DNA of 64,000 nt, taken from Haloactinospora alba (GTDB taxonomy: Bacteria > Actinomycetota > Actinomycetes > Streptosporangiales > Streptosporangiaceae). This document shows, piece by piece, positions 17,825 through 26,016 of this stretch. A program made the position numbers and the translations under genes. The notes beneath the pieces are model-generated. The model had not been told where the DNA came from, did not search any database, and saw only the letters and a program-made list of their open reading frames with translations. The stretch is taken from positions 1,054,001-1,118,000 of the forward strand of contig NZ_VFQC01000001.1 of assembly GCF_006717075.1 (NCBI RefSeq). Direction: 5' to 3'. Within the stretch, counting starts at the first letter, position 1. Every line of letters starts with the position of its first letter.

Positions 17825-18138
17825 GACCGCCCTCCCGCGTGGGGAAGCCGGGCCGGCCGATTTGGTCTCGCGTGCTGATGGCGCGTGCTGAGATACGCCC
17901 GCACCAGCCGGACGGCGTCGTCGATGCGGGCATGGGCGAGGGTGATGGCACGGCGAGTTTCGCCGTCATCATCGAGGTGCTCGATCCGGTAGCGCTGCGC
18001 GGTGGCGGAGATGCTGACGCAGTCGGCGTGCAGGAAGACGAGCGTGAGGCCGTCATGGTCGGTCGCCACCTGCACACCCGCCTCGTAGAGGTGGCGGCGG
18101 AGGCGCTCGAGTGCGGCGGGGGCGGTGGTCTGGTTCAT
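17821..18138 (-). CDS. Small conserved protein of unknown function in regulator trio
   Basis: 105 residues. The first 85 residues (PAALERLRRHLYEAGVQVATDHDGLTLVFLHADCVSI...) look like a compact alpha/beta domain, and the tail is basic (RHQHARPNRPARLP). No catalytic motif is seen. Both ends overlap neighbours by an ATGA: its ATG (18138-18136) overlaps the resolvase-like gene's stop, and its stop overlaps the HATPase start. The three are therefore translated from one message. Genes of this kind accompany HATPase and XRE regulators in streptomycete-type genomes, usually in regulatory clusters of unknown role. Confidence 0.75.
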   Translation of the reverse strand: MNQTTAPAALERLRRHLYEAGVQVATDHDGLTLVFLHADCVSISATAQRYRIEHLDDDGETRRAITLAHARIDDAVRLVRAYLSTRHQHARPNRPARLPHAGGRS

Positions 18139-18458
18139 CGGTGCTGCCCCTGCACCACCCAGATACGGGCTCCGGTCTCGTGCTCGATGTGCTGGCGCAT
18201 GGCGTCTTGCAGCCCCGGCAGTCGGGCGAAGTGCCACAGCGAGGGCACCAGGACATCTCTGACGCGGTGGCGCTTGAGTGCCTCCAGCAGCGTGTGAAAC
18301 GCCGACTCCGAACACGTGGTGCCTTCGGCGAACACTTCCCCGAGACAGAATCCCTCACGAGTGGCGTATTCGGTCAACTCATGCTTTATGCGGAGCAATT
18401 CGTCATTCGTGGCATGATCGTTTGCCACGCGCATATAGCCGTACATTGTGGGCTGCAC
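18135..18458 (-). CDS. Resolvase-like N-terminal domain protein, probably inactive as recombinase
   Basis: 107 residues matching the start of serine-recombinase catalytic domains: MYGYMRVANDHATNDEL, a helix, GFCLGEVFAEGTTCSESAFHTLLEAL and VRDVLVPSLWHFARLP. The catalytic serine that should follow the Tyr-x-Arg motif (YxRVS) is alanine here (YMRVA), and no DNA-binding domain is attached. Recombination activity is therefore unlikely, and a regulatory or oligomerisation role is more plausible. It heads the trio with the small protein and the HATPase, and is divergent from the XRE regulator 225 bases away. Confidence 0.75.
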   Translation of the reverse strand: MQPTMYGYMRVANDHATNDELLRIKHELTEYATREGFCLGEVFAEGTTCSESAFHTLLEALKRHRVRDVLVPSLWHFARLPGLQDAMRQHIEHETGARIWVVQGQHR

Positions 18459-18620
18459 GTTCGGGACTCCTCCAGGTCAAGGGCCAACCGGTTCAGCGGC
18501 GGTGCCCGGCGTGCGCCGGTGGACCGGCCTGGTGGCCAGAAAAGCGGGTTGACCTGGAAAAACCCAGAGCACAAGGGGTGCAGGGCTGAGGCAAAAATGG
18601 CGCAGAGGTGGCCCTGGACT

Positions 18621-18634
18621 GGGCATATACGCCC
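18621..18634. promoter_or_regulatory. Near-palindrome between the trio and the XRE gene
   Basis: GGGC-ATATAC-GCCC lies about 50 bases before the XRE gene start in the 225-base divergent region. It is a plausible binding site for the XRE protein, controlling itself and possibly the trio. There is no direct support beyond symmetry and position. Confidence 0.35.
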
Positions 18635-18683
18635 TGGCCTGACTAAGGTGGGACCGCCCCTATTACCCCTGGAGGAAATAGCC

Positions 18684-19850
18684 ATGGCGGCCAGGCGCGT
18701 AGGGCTGTCTCAGCATCGCAAATCGGCGGGCTACAGCCAAGAGAAGCTGGCCGAACTCCTCGGCGTCGAGCGTTCCACGGTAGTGCGCTGGGAGAGGGCT
18801 GAAACCGACCCCCAGCCATGGATTCGCCCCAAGCTCGCCCGCGCCCTGAAAGTCACGCCCGAAGAGCTGCGGACACTCCTCGATGACGTGACCGTCCCTC
18901 AGGCCCAGCCCGGCGAACGCATGCAATATGTGCTGGAACACCCCTCGCAGGTCGATCTCGTGGCCGTGGCCTCGCTGCACGAGCACATCCGCCAAGTTGA
19001 CGAGCAGTACCACACGGTGCCCTCCACCGCGCTGCTCAGCTCCGCCGGCCAGCTCCACGGTCAGGTGAGGTTCCTGTGCGAGAACGCCGCCAACCCGCGC
19101 GTCCGCAAAGCCCTGCTTGAGGTCGAAGCCGAGTCGGCCACCATCATGAGCCAGCTCGTCTGGGACGTCAGCCAGCGCCGCGACCACGCCGCACCGCTCG
19201 CCTACCTGGACGAGGCCATCGAGGCAGCCCGCCAGGCCCGCGATGCGAGCACCGAAGCGTATGCAACCCTGCGCAAGAGCTACCTCGCCCTCTACGGCGA
19301 CAAATCCCCCGAGCACGGCACCATCCTCGCTGCCAGCGCCGCCGAGATCGCCACCCCCGTCAGCCCGGCACTGACCGGGCTCTCCCTGCTGCACGTCGCC
19401 GAAGGTCGCGCCATGCTGGGCGACCACGCCGCCTGCGAACAGGCACTCGCCAAGGCCGAAGCCCAGTTCGACCGCCCCAGCGCCCATGATGTGGCCGCGG
19501 AGTACTACACCCGCACCGAGTTCCACCGCCTCGCCGGATCCTGCTATCTCTTCCTCGGCCGCCCCGAACGCGCCGAACCCCTCCTGCGCACCACCTCCCA
19601 TGCCCTCGCCGAGCAGAAGAAGAGCCAGGCCATCGCCTACGGCAACCTCACCCTCGCCCTCATCCGGCAGCACAAGCTCGACGAAGCCGCGACCACCATG
19701 CACCGCACCATCGACGCCGTCGAGCTGACGCGGGGCGGTGGCGGGCTTAACCTGGCATTCACCGCAGGGCAGGAGCTCCGCCCCTGGCGCCACGAGCCGT
19801 GGGTCCACGACGTCCAGGACCGGCTCCTCGCCCTGATGGCAGCCATCTAG
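18684..19850 (+). CDS. XRE-family transcriptional regulator with TPR-like C-terminal region
   Basis: 388 residues. The N-terminal 65 residues form a lambda-repressor type HTH (GLSQHRKSAGYSQEKLAELLGVERSTVVRWERAETDP). The remaining 300 are helical repeats with TPR-like spacing (AYLDEAIEAARQARD, LHVAEGRAMLGDHAACEQALAKAEAQF, RLAGSCYLFLGRPERAEPLLRTTS). Proteins with this layout sense peptides or partner proteins in actinobacteria. ATG start with GGAGGA seven bases upstream; longer in-frame readings begin inside the divergent gene and are rejected. The 5-FCL-family gene begins 21 bases after its stop and is probably co-transcribed. It faces the HATPase trio, a recurrent arrangement. Confidence 0.88.
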   Translation: MAARRVGLSQHRKSAGYSQEKLAELLGVERSTVVRWERAETDPQPWIRPKLARALKVTPEELRTLLDDVTVPQAQPGERMQYVLEHPSQVDLVAVASLHEHIRQVDEQYHTVPSTALLSSAGQLHGQVRFLCENAANPRVRKALLEVEAESATIMSQLVWDVSQRRDHAAPLAYLDEAIEAARQARDASTEAYATLRKSYLALYGDKSPEHGTILAASAAEIATPVSPALTGLSLLHVAEGRAMLGDHAACEQALAKAEAQFDRPSAHDVAAEYYTRTEFHRLAGSCYLFLGRPERAEPLLRTTSHALAEQKKSQAIAYGNLTLALIRQHKLDEAATTMHRTIDAVELTRGGGGLNLAFTAGQELRPWRHEPWVHDVQDRLLALMAAI

Positions 19851-19871
19851 CAGCAACGACAGTAGGCGCGC

Positions 19872-20588
19872 ATGACCACCCTCGACCAGGCAAAAGCCGC
19901 AGTGCGCGACCGCGTATGGCGCCATCTCCTCACCCAAGGCGTCGTTCCCGACGACTCCTACGGCACCATCCCCGGCTTCCACGGCGCCGAGGCGACGGCT
20001 GAACGCCTGGCCGAACTGGAGGTCTGGAAGGACGCCCGCACCATCAAGGCCAACCCCGACTGGGCGCAACTCCCCGTCCGCACCCGGGCGCTCCAGGACG
20101 GCAAGCTCCTCTACATGGCCGTCCCGCGCATGGCCAGCCTTAAACCCTTCTACTTGCTCGACCCCGACACGCTGGGTCTGCCGCCCGAAGAAGCCGCCCA
20201 AAGCCGAGAAGCTGCACAGGTCGCCGACAACGTTGGTGTCGAGGCGATGCAGCCCATCGATGTCGTGGTCTGCGGCAGCGTGGCCGTCAACCGCTCCGGA
20301 GCCCGCATCGGCAAGGGGGCCGGCTACTCCGACCTTGAGGTAGCACTCCTCATTGAGGCCGGACTCGTCACCGAGGAGACGACCATCGTGGCGCCGGTAC
20401 ACCAGCTCCAGGTGATTGACGAAGAGATCCCCGAGACGGAGCACGACTTCAGCGTCGACCTCATCGTCACGCCGGACGAGGTGATCCAGTGCGAGCAACG
20501 TCGACGCCCGAGCGGGATCGTGTGGGAGAACTTGACGGCGGAGAAGGTGGGGGAGATTCCGGTATTGAAGAAAATATATGAATATTAG
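19872..20588 (+). CDS. 5-formyltetrahydrofolate cyclo-ligase family protein
   Basis: 238 residues with the 5-FCL/MTHFS fold. Segments such as KTIKANPDWAQLPVR-like nucleotide-contacting sequence (here TIKANPDWAQLPVRTRAL), YMAVPRM, VAVNRSGARIGKGAGYSDLE and PVHQLQVIDEEIPETEHDFSVDLIVTPDEV match the family's folate and Mg-ATP regions. Housekeeping enzymes convert 5-formyl-THF to methenyl-THF. This longer branch, found next to XRE-TPR regulators in actinobacteria, may act on another substrate. It is the last GC-rich gene before the AT-richer STAND gene; its final codons (KKIYEY) are already AT-rich, which suggests a junction here. Confidence 0.8.
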   Translation: MTTLDQAKAAVRDRVWRHLLTQGVVPDDSYGTIPGFHGAEATAERLAELEVWKDARTIKANPDWAQLPVRTRALQDGKLLYMAVPRMASLKPFYLLDPDTLGLPPEEAAQSREAAQVADNVGVEAMQPIDVVVCGSVAVNRSGARIGKGAGYSDLEVALLIEAGLVTEETTIVAPVHQLQVIDEEIPETEHDFSVDLIVTPDEVIQCEQRRRPSGIVWENLTAEKVGEIPVLKKIYEY

Positions 20589-20599
20589 CTCTCGTTAGC

Positions 20600-20605
20600 T
20601 ATAAT
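20600..20605 (+). promoter_or_regulatory. Consensus -10 hexamer before the STAND gene
   Basis: TATAAT lies 39 bases before the GTG start at 20644, inside the short A/T-rich gap between the two genes. No good -35 is seen at the right distance, so the promoter call is tentative. Confidence 0.4.
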
Positions 20606-20643
20606 TAATACATGCTGATTTCTTGCCGCAGGAGAGTTTGACC

Positions 20644-23600
20644 GTGGGTGCTCGAAGTGGTGGCGAAGCCGACAAACTTGGAAATCATTACGAAGGTGCC
20701 TGGACTGTCATGCATCTTCTTGAAGTCCTTGCTGGACGGGCTGAGTCTCTAACCGTTGAACCGCTCGGCGATGTGGGTGATGGGGTGGAGTTCATTCTGC
20801 GTCGCCATAATTCAGTTGAAGCGCACCAGGTAAAGAGGAAGCATGGAATCTCCGGCGAGTGGAAGCTCGGGGACTTGCGGGCCAAGGGCGTGTTGGAAGC
20901 TGCTCGAAATCACGTGGAAGCGGGAAGGGAGTTTCATTTTGTTTCAACCATTCCTGCTGTTAGTCTTGATCGGCTGGCTGAGCGCGCTCGCCACTCTCCG
21001 GATGTAAACACATTCATTGACACATTGTCCACGGATAAACTGGAGAAAGATTTCAACTACCTTAGTTCGAAGTCTGTGTATGGCTCGTCAAAAGTGGCAT
21101 GGGATGTTCTACGCGGAATCTGGGTTGATACGACCAGTGAGAGGAATGTGCGGAACTTTAACTCTGCATATTGCGGCCTACTTCTGTCGGGTGCGCCAGC
21201 TCCTGCTGCTTCAGTGTCGCTGGGTGATCTGATAGTCGAAAATCTTGCTACTGTCCTTGATTATGATGCAATAGTCGAGCTCCTGTCCGACTACGAGCTT
21301 TCTCTTTCAGGAATCCTCGGTTCCCTTCCGCTGTCAAGGCTGATCAAAGAAAGGCTGGTTAGCTGGAAGGCGAACATTGAGCGCGACCAAATATCCCCTC
21401 CAATTTATCGAGCTGAGACTGATCAGATCGCCACCCACATAATCAATGAGCGAAGGTCTGTTTTCATTGTGGGGGCAGGTGGGATCGGCAAGAGTACCGT
21501 CCTGCACGATGTCGTGGAAAAAACTGAAGCAGACGAATGGGTAGTCCTACCGTTTCGGGTGGATCGCGAAGAGCCCTTCTCATCAACGTATGAGCTGGGT
21601 CAGAGGTCCGGTTTGAGTACCTCACCAGTATCAGCATTGGCGGCAGTAGCGAGAGAGCGTCCATGCTTGTTGGTCATCGATCAGCTTGACGCGGTGAGCA
21701 AGATCTCGGGTCGGATGCCCCGTATGTTTGATGTGGTTGATGATCTGGTCCGTGAAGCTGCTGCTTTCCCGAACATGAGGGTGTTGCTGGCTTGTCGTAG
21801 GTTCGATTTTGACAATGATGACCGCATTCGATCCCTGGTTAAAATCCATGATATGGCTCGAGTGGAAATTGCGGGGCTTACAGAAGAGCAGGTCGTAGGG
21901 TCGGTGGCTTCATTTGGTATCAATGCGAGCTTGCTCAGTAAGCAACAAGTAGCACTACTTAGTACCCCCTTCAATCTTAAGCTGTTGACCATAATTTCTG
22001 ACAACGGAAGCTTGCCTTCTTTTGTAAGCGCGAAAGATCTTCTCGACTCCTATTGGGATACAAAAAGGCGAGACTGTCAAAGTGGCCGATCCTCGACGGT
22101 TCATTTTAGTAAGGTTATTCGCACCCTTGTTGATGAGATGAGTCAGAGGCAGCGCCTGGTAGCTTCTACAGCGGTTCTAGACGATGAGGATCTTATCCCC
22201 GACGCGGGAATAATGGCATCCGAGCATGTCCTAGTTCGCGAAGGGCAGGAAATTTCATTCTTTCATGAGTCCTTCTTTGACTATGCATTCGCACGTCAAT
22301 GGGAGCGTAGGCAGCAGACTCTAGCTGAGTATCTAGCCCAGGACGAACAAGAGCTTTTTCGAAGGACTCAGGTCCGTCAGGTTCTCGTGTACCTACGCGA
22401 AGCCGACCAGCAGCGTTTTATAAGGGAGGTCGATAGTCTTCTTTCATCGCATCGAGTCCGCTTCCATATCCAGCATGTCACTATGGCGGTCCTTCGCGAC
22501 TTGAAGGATCCCGTACCCGCTGAGTGGCGAATGGTTGAGCGACTACTTGACCAAGATTTGTCGTTCTCGGATCAACTTCGGTGGACCCTTCGTACACTGC
22601 CTTGGTTCGGTCTTCTCGACTCTGAAGGTGTGCTAGAGGAATGGCTCAGATCTGGAGTTCCTGATATCCAGCGGCGAGCAGTAGAAATCATGCTGGGAGG
22701 TGCAAAGGATAGCCCTGACCGTGTGGCGCAGCTTCTATCCCCGTATGCGGGTCTAGCGCCCGAATACGGTCTCTGGCTTCAGCATGTCATTCGCTTCATT
22801 AATGTTCATGAGAGTCGCAGCTTCTTTGAGCTCGTTGTTAATGCTGTTCGCAGGGGCGAATACAGCAACTATGAAAATGGGCTCTTCCTATTCGTCCGCG
22901 ACCTGGCGGATAATGAGCCCGAATGGGCTATCGATCTTCTCGTTGCGTATTTGAGCGCTCGCCCTGGAGCGCTCGCCCTAGATGACTCTGGTCAAATGGA
23001 ATCACTGTCGTCACGCGACCATGGGCTGATTGAGATGATAGAAACGGCGGCAACCAAGAGCCCTGCTTACTTCGTCGAGTCCCTGCTGCCGTACCTTCTG
23101 AAAATCATGGAGATAACAGAGTACGAAAACGACCGTGGGGTTTTCATAGATCGCCAGTTTGGATTCTACCGTATGGAAGGTCGACATCACTCCGTAGGGA
23201 GCGCTCTGTTTGCCAGCACCATGAATGCTCTACGTTCTTTCGTCGCTCAAGATGCAGAAGCTGCGCGTTCGGCGATAAATCAGCTAGCTAGCGATCGTCA
23301 CGACACTGCACAGCGGTTGCTCTATATGGCGCTTGGTCATAGTGAAACATATGCGGAATACGCGGCAAGGCTCCTTCTTGATAGGGATAACGGCTTTTAC
23401 GCTACGAGGGATGAGTGGGCAGTCCAAGAACTCATCAAAGGAATTCAACAATATATCTCAAATGACATTTTCTCAAGGTTGGAGTCCGCAGTTCTAGAAC
23501 TTCACCCTTCTTGGGAAGGAATGCCTCCTGGTAGGTATGCCAACATCCTTCTTTCCGCGATGGATGAAAGTAGGCTATCGGAAGCCGGCAGGCGGAAGCT

Positions 23601-25080
23601 CGGGGAGTTCAGGCGTCGCTTTGGGACAGTTCCCACTGTTAGACCTCCCGAGTCGTTCGGAGGCTACATCAGCTCACCGATTCCGGCCGAATCTGCTAGA
23701 CGTATGAATGATGATCAGTGGCTTGGGGCTATGGAGCGCTATGACTCTGACAGGGAAGATTGGACAAGCTTTACTGGTGGCGCTCATGAGCTTGCGGGTG
23801 TATTGGAGGAGTTGGTTAAAGCAGACCCTGAACGTTTCGCTCGCTTGTCGAGCCGCCTGTCACGAGGCTATGATCCATCCTACGCATGTGCAATCTTGCG
23901 GGGTATTGGATCGAGCAAAGTTTCGATAGACCCAACCCTTGCGTTTGAAGCTATGAGAAATATAAATTCGCTTGGAGGTGAAGAGATTGGCCGCTGGCTA
24001 GGGTGGCCTCTCCGTGTGTACATAAAGGAAGAGATGCCCGATGATGTCATTGAGATTTTTGTAAACCGCACGCTCCATGGCTCAGATGTGAGCACTGGGC
24101 CGGAGGAACTACCCGACGACGACCTTGACCAAAGTTTGACGACGAGAGCAATGAATTCGGCTCGTGGTCACGCAATTGAGACATTGGGGCGGATTGTCGC
24201 CGCTGATATCGACGGTCAGCGTACGCAAGTTGTAGCACCAGTCCTATCTCAGCTCGCCAGCGATCCCTCTGTTGTCGTGCGAACTTCTGTGGCTCTCCTC
24301 ATTAGTTCTTGCCTTCGTCACGCGCAAGATGAAGCTATTGCAGCATTTCGTCTGTTGATTCAATCTGATGATCGCATGTTTGCTGCGCGCTACGTATTTC
24401 GTCTTATTATGCGGGTTGGCTATCATGAAAGCTCAGTCATTGTTCCAGTGATCCAGAAGATGATTGCTTCTCCTTACGCTGAGGTTCGAGAGTGCGGCGG
24501 CAAGTTGGCCGCCTGGGCTACGGCCGAGTTGGGTCTAGAGGACCTACTCATAGAAGTACGGCAGAGCCAGGATGTATCAGCTCGCAAAGGTGCCGCTGCT
24601 GCGTGTGGAGATATGCTCCCGTACGCAAGCGATAGCTCAATGATCGGAGAAGCACTCAGGGAGTTCTTCGAAGATTCTGAGGAGGAGGTTAGAAATGGAG
24701 CTTCTAATGTGGCCGCAGCTTTGCGTGAAAAGTCACTGCGACCGTTTAGAAGTGAGCTGGAAGCTCTCATAGAATCTCCTGCTTTCAAAGTCGCAGTGAC
24801 ACAGCTTCTGATCACACTGGATCATGCTCCTGATCGTGTCGATGGCTTGATTCTTAAATGCGCTCGAAGGTTCGTGGATGTCAGTGGCAGGGATGTTTCC
24901 GACATTTCAACTCATGTGGCTGCCGACGCCCGGAATGTTGGTGAACTTCTGATGCGGGCCTATTCTCAGGTGCGAGATAGTCGAGTTGTTAGAAGTGAAA
25001 TACTGGATTTGATTGATGAACTTCTCTTGTTTGGGGCGTTCGATCTCAATAGGTTGGTTGACGCATTTGAACGCCAATAG
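20644..25080 (+). CDS. Nuclease-STAND NTPase fusion with helical-repeat C-terminus, candidate anti-phage effector
   Basis: 1478 residues. Residues 1-200 look like a DUF4297/Cap4-type dsDNA nuclease: SGGEADKLGNHYEGAW at the start, then GDGVEF (Asp46, Glu49) and EAHQVK (Glu59, Gln62, Lys64), a PD-(D/E)XK core. The P-loop NTPase has Walker A VGAGGIGKST (Lys283), Walker B CLLVIDQLD (Asp346), an arginine sensor strand VLLACRRF, and FFHESFFDYAFARQW, the conserved block closing STAND/NACHT modules. From about 600 on it is helical, with HEAT-like units near 1170-1380 (VVVRTSVALL, AEVRECGGKLA, EEVRNGASNVA). GTG 20644 is chosen for AGGAG eight bases upstream. GC is much lower and codon use far more A/T-ending than in neighbouring genes, indicating recent transfer. 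By analogy with Avs-type proteins it would sense a phage protein through the repeats, oligomerise and cut DNA; that is inference. Confidence 0.85.
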   Translation: MGARSGGEADKLGNHYEGAWTVMHLLEVLAGRAESLTVEPLGDVGDGVEFILRRHNSVEAHQVKRKHGISGEWKLGDLRAKGVLEAARNHVEAGREFHFVSTIPAVSLDRLAERARHSPDVNTFIDTLSTDKLEKDFNYLSSKSVYGSSKVAWDVLRGIWVDTTSERNVRNFNSAYCGLLLSGAPAPAASVSLGDLIVENLATVLDYDAIVELLSDYELSLSGILGSLPLSRLIKERLVSWKANIERDQISPPIYRAETDQIATHIINERRSVFIVGAGGIGKSTVLHDVVEKTEADEWVVLPFRVDREEPFSSTYELGQRSGLSTSPVSALAAVARERPCLLVIDQLDAVSKISGRMPRMFDVVDDLVREAAAFPNMRVLLACRRFDFDNDDRIRSLVKIHDMARVEIAGLTEEQVVGSVASFGINASLLSKQQVALLSTPFNLKLLTIISDNGSLPSFVSAKDLLDSYWDTKRRDCQSGRSSTVHFSKVIRTLVDEMSQRQRLVASTAVLDDEDLIPDAGIMASEHVLVREGQEISFFHESFFDYAFARQWERRQQTLAEYLAQDEQELFRRTQVRQVLVYLREADQQRFIREVDSLLSSHRVRFHIQHVTMAVLRDLKDPVPAEWRMVERLLDQDLSFSDQLRWTLRTLPWFGLLDSEGVLEEWLRSGVPDIQRRAVEIMLGGAKDSPDRVAQLLSPYAGLAPEYGLWLQHVIRFINVHESRSFFELVVNAVRRGEYSNYENGLFLFVRDLADNEPEWAIDLLVAYLSARPGALALDDSGQMESLSSRDHGLIEMIETAATKSPAYFVESLLPYLLKIMEITEYENDRGVFIDRQFGFYRMEGRHHSVGSALFASTMNALRSFVAQDAEAARSAINQLASDRHDTAQRLLYMALGHSETYAEYAARLLLDRDNGFYATRDEWAVQELIKGIQQYISNDIFSRLESAVLELHPSWEGMPPGRYANILLSAMDESRLSEAGRRKLGEFRRRFGTVPTVRPPESFGGYISSPIPAESARRMNDDQWLGAMERYDSDREDWTSFTGGAHELAGVLEELVKADPERFARLSSRLSRGYDPSYACAILRGIGSSKVSIDPTLAFEAMRNINSLGGEEIGRWLGWPLRVYIKEEMPDDVIEIFVNRTLHGSDVSTGPEELPDDDLDQSLTTRAMNSARGHAIETLGRIVAADIDGQRTQVVAPVLSQLASDPSVVVRTSVALLISSCLRHAQDEAIAAFRLLIQSDDRMFAARYVFRLIMRVGYHESSVIVPVIQKMIASPYAEVRECGGKLAAWATAELGLEDLLIEVRQSQDVSARKGAAAACGDMLPYASDSSMIGEALREFFEDSEEEVRNGASNVAAALREKSLRPFRSELEALIESPAFKVAVTQLLITLDHAPDRVDGLILKCARRFVDVSGRDVSDISTHVAADARNVGELLMRAYSQVRDSRVVRSEILDLIDELLLFGAFDLNRLVDAFERQ

Positions 25081-25100
25081 CAAACGACCTGTTGGAAGGT

Positions 25101-25538
25101 TCACCTCTCATGCCGATCCCGCATCCGCACCCCTCGCTCCAACAGCCTCAGCCGCACCGTGTCCGGGCTGACCTCCATCCGCCGGCCGATCCGTGCCAGC
25201 GACCACCCCAGTACATACAGCCGCGCCGCCTCGTCGATCTGGTCGGGGGAGAGGCCGGTGCGGCGCATCTGCGCGCCGTGGCGCTTGAGGATCTTGCTCA
25301 CCGTCTGTCGGGCGATGCCGAAGCGCCGGCCCAGCTCGTAGACCGTGGCTCCTGCTTCGTAGGCGGCGACGATCTCCCGCGCCTGGTCGCTCTTGATCTG
25401 CTTGGCGCGGGCGGAGAGGCTTGTGCGCTCGCGCGGAGCGACCGGTGCCGAGGCATCAGGGAGCTTGCCCAGCAGCGCCTCCAGTGCCTTGCGCTGCCGG
25501 GCCGGGTTCGAGACAGGAGTTGCCAGGGGAGCCAACAA
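25101..25538 (-). CDS. HTH protein resembling a recombinase DNA-binding end (possible remnant)
   Basis: 145 residues. Two consecutive helix-turn-helix units are visible: [36 protein letters not shown], and [39 protein letters not shown]. Both resemble the Hin-type C-terminal domains of serine recombinases and transposases. No catalytic domain precedes them. The first codons ([13 protein letters not shown]) are read antisense through tRNA-like sequence, so the real start may be further in, or the gene may be a truncated integrase. It is convergent with the STAND gene, 20 bases away, and lies at the right edge of the island. Confidence 0.65.
   Translation of the reverse strand: MLAPLATPVSNPARQRKALEALLGKLPDASAPVAPRERTSLSARAKQIKSDQAREIVAAYEAGATVYELGRRFGIARQTVSKILKRHGAQMRRTGLSPDQIDEAARLYVLGWSLARIGRRMEVSPDTVRLRLLERGVRMRDRHER
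25503..25533 (+). repeat. Possible tRNA 3'-end remnant (attR candidate)
   Basis: GGTTCGA then GGGAGC, followed a few bases later by an AAGCCxGGCC hairpin, repeats the order GGTTCGA...GGGAGC...AAGCCxGGCC found at the 3' end of tRNA-Asn (15957-16000). The stretch between GGTTCGA and GGGAGC is five bases longer and diverged. It could be the degraded right attachment site of an element that entered at tRNA-Asn, or chance similarity. Confidence 0.3.
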
Positions 25539-25563
25539 GCCGGGCCTCGTGCCCGGCTTTTTT
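25537..25563 (+). terminator. Strong rho-independent terminator at the island's right edge
   Basis: AAGCCGGGC pairs with GCCCGGCTT around the five-base loop CTCGT, followed by TTTTT. It faces right although no + strand gene ends immediately before it (the STAND gene stops 456 bases earlier). That fits a leftover tRNA terminator copied at the end of an integrated element. Confidence 0.8.
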
Positions 25564-26016
25564 GATATCCGGGGTGGTGTCGTCCGGGATACACCGGTAG
25601 CTGTGTCCGGGTGGTGAGTGGCGGACCGGCGTCAGGACGGCGTCCCGTGCTGTCGGGGTCCGCTGGCATGTGCGGGCACGGCTGCGTCCGTGACCGGGGA
25701 TTCAGGGCAGAGCGCCCCGGCGGGGACCGACGCCCGAGGGGTTCCGGTGCCTGGCGTTTCCACGGGCCGTGGCCGCGCGGACCGGGGACGAGGAGCGGTG
25801 GCAACCGTGTGAAACCAGGAGGGCATCCTCCAGACGATCGTGCCGTCGTTCCTGGCGAAACCACGGGACGAGTGTTGTGATCGGGGAGCTGACGTCGTCA
25901 CGCGCCCGGACGACGCCCATCACCCGAACATGCCGGAGGCGGCCGCCTTCGTCCGGGCTCTCCGGGCGCGGACGGGGAACCCGGCGCTTTCGAGGCCCCG
26001 ACCAGGGCCAGGCGGG
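25564..26016. other. Intergenic region, no gene seen
   Basis: 453 bases between the island edge and the siderophore ATPase gene. Open frames on both strands overlap one another, lack ribosome sites and have no recognisable motif. No promoter or operator is convincing. Confidence 0.55.

Noticed and set aside
18135-18458. Active site-specific recombinase for the island
   Set aside because: The catalytic serine is replaced by alanine and no DNA-binding domain is present, so it is not called an integrase.
18663-20498. 611-codon minus-strand frame opposite the XRE and 5-FCL genes
   Set aside because: Gly/Val/Leu-rich antisense frame with no motif, whereas both plus-strand genes have clear families.
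25503-25533. A second complete tRNA gene
   Set aside because: Only T-loop-like and acceptor-like pieces are present; stems do not pair and no anticodon arm exists.
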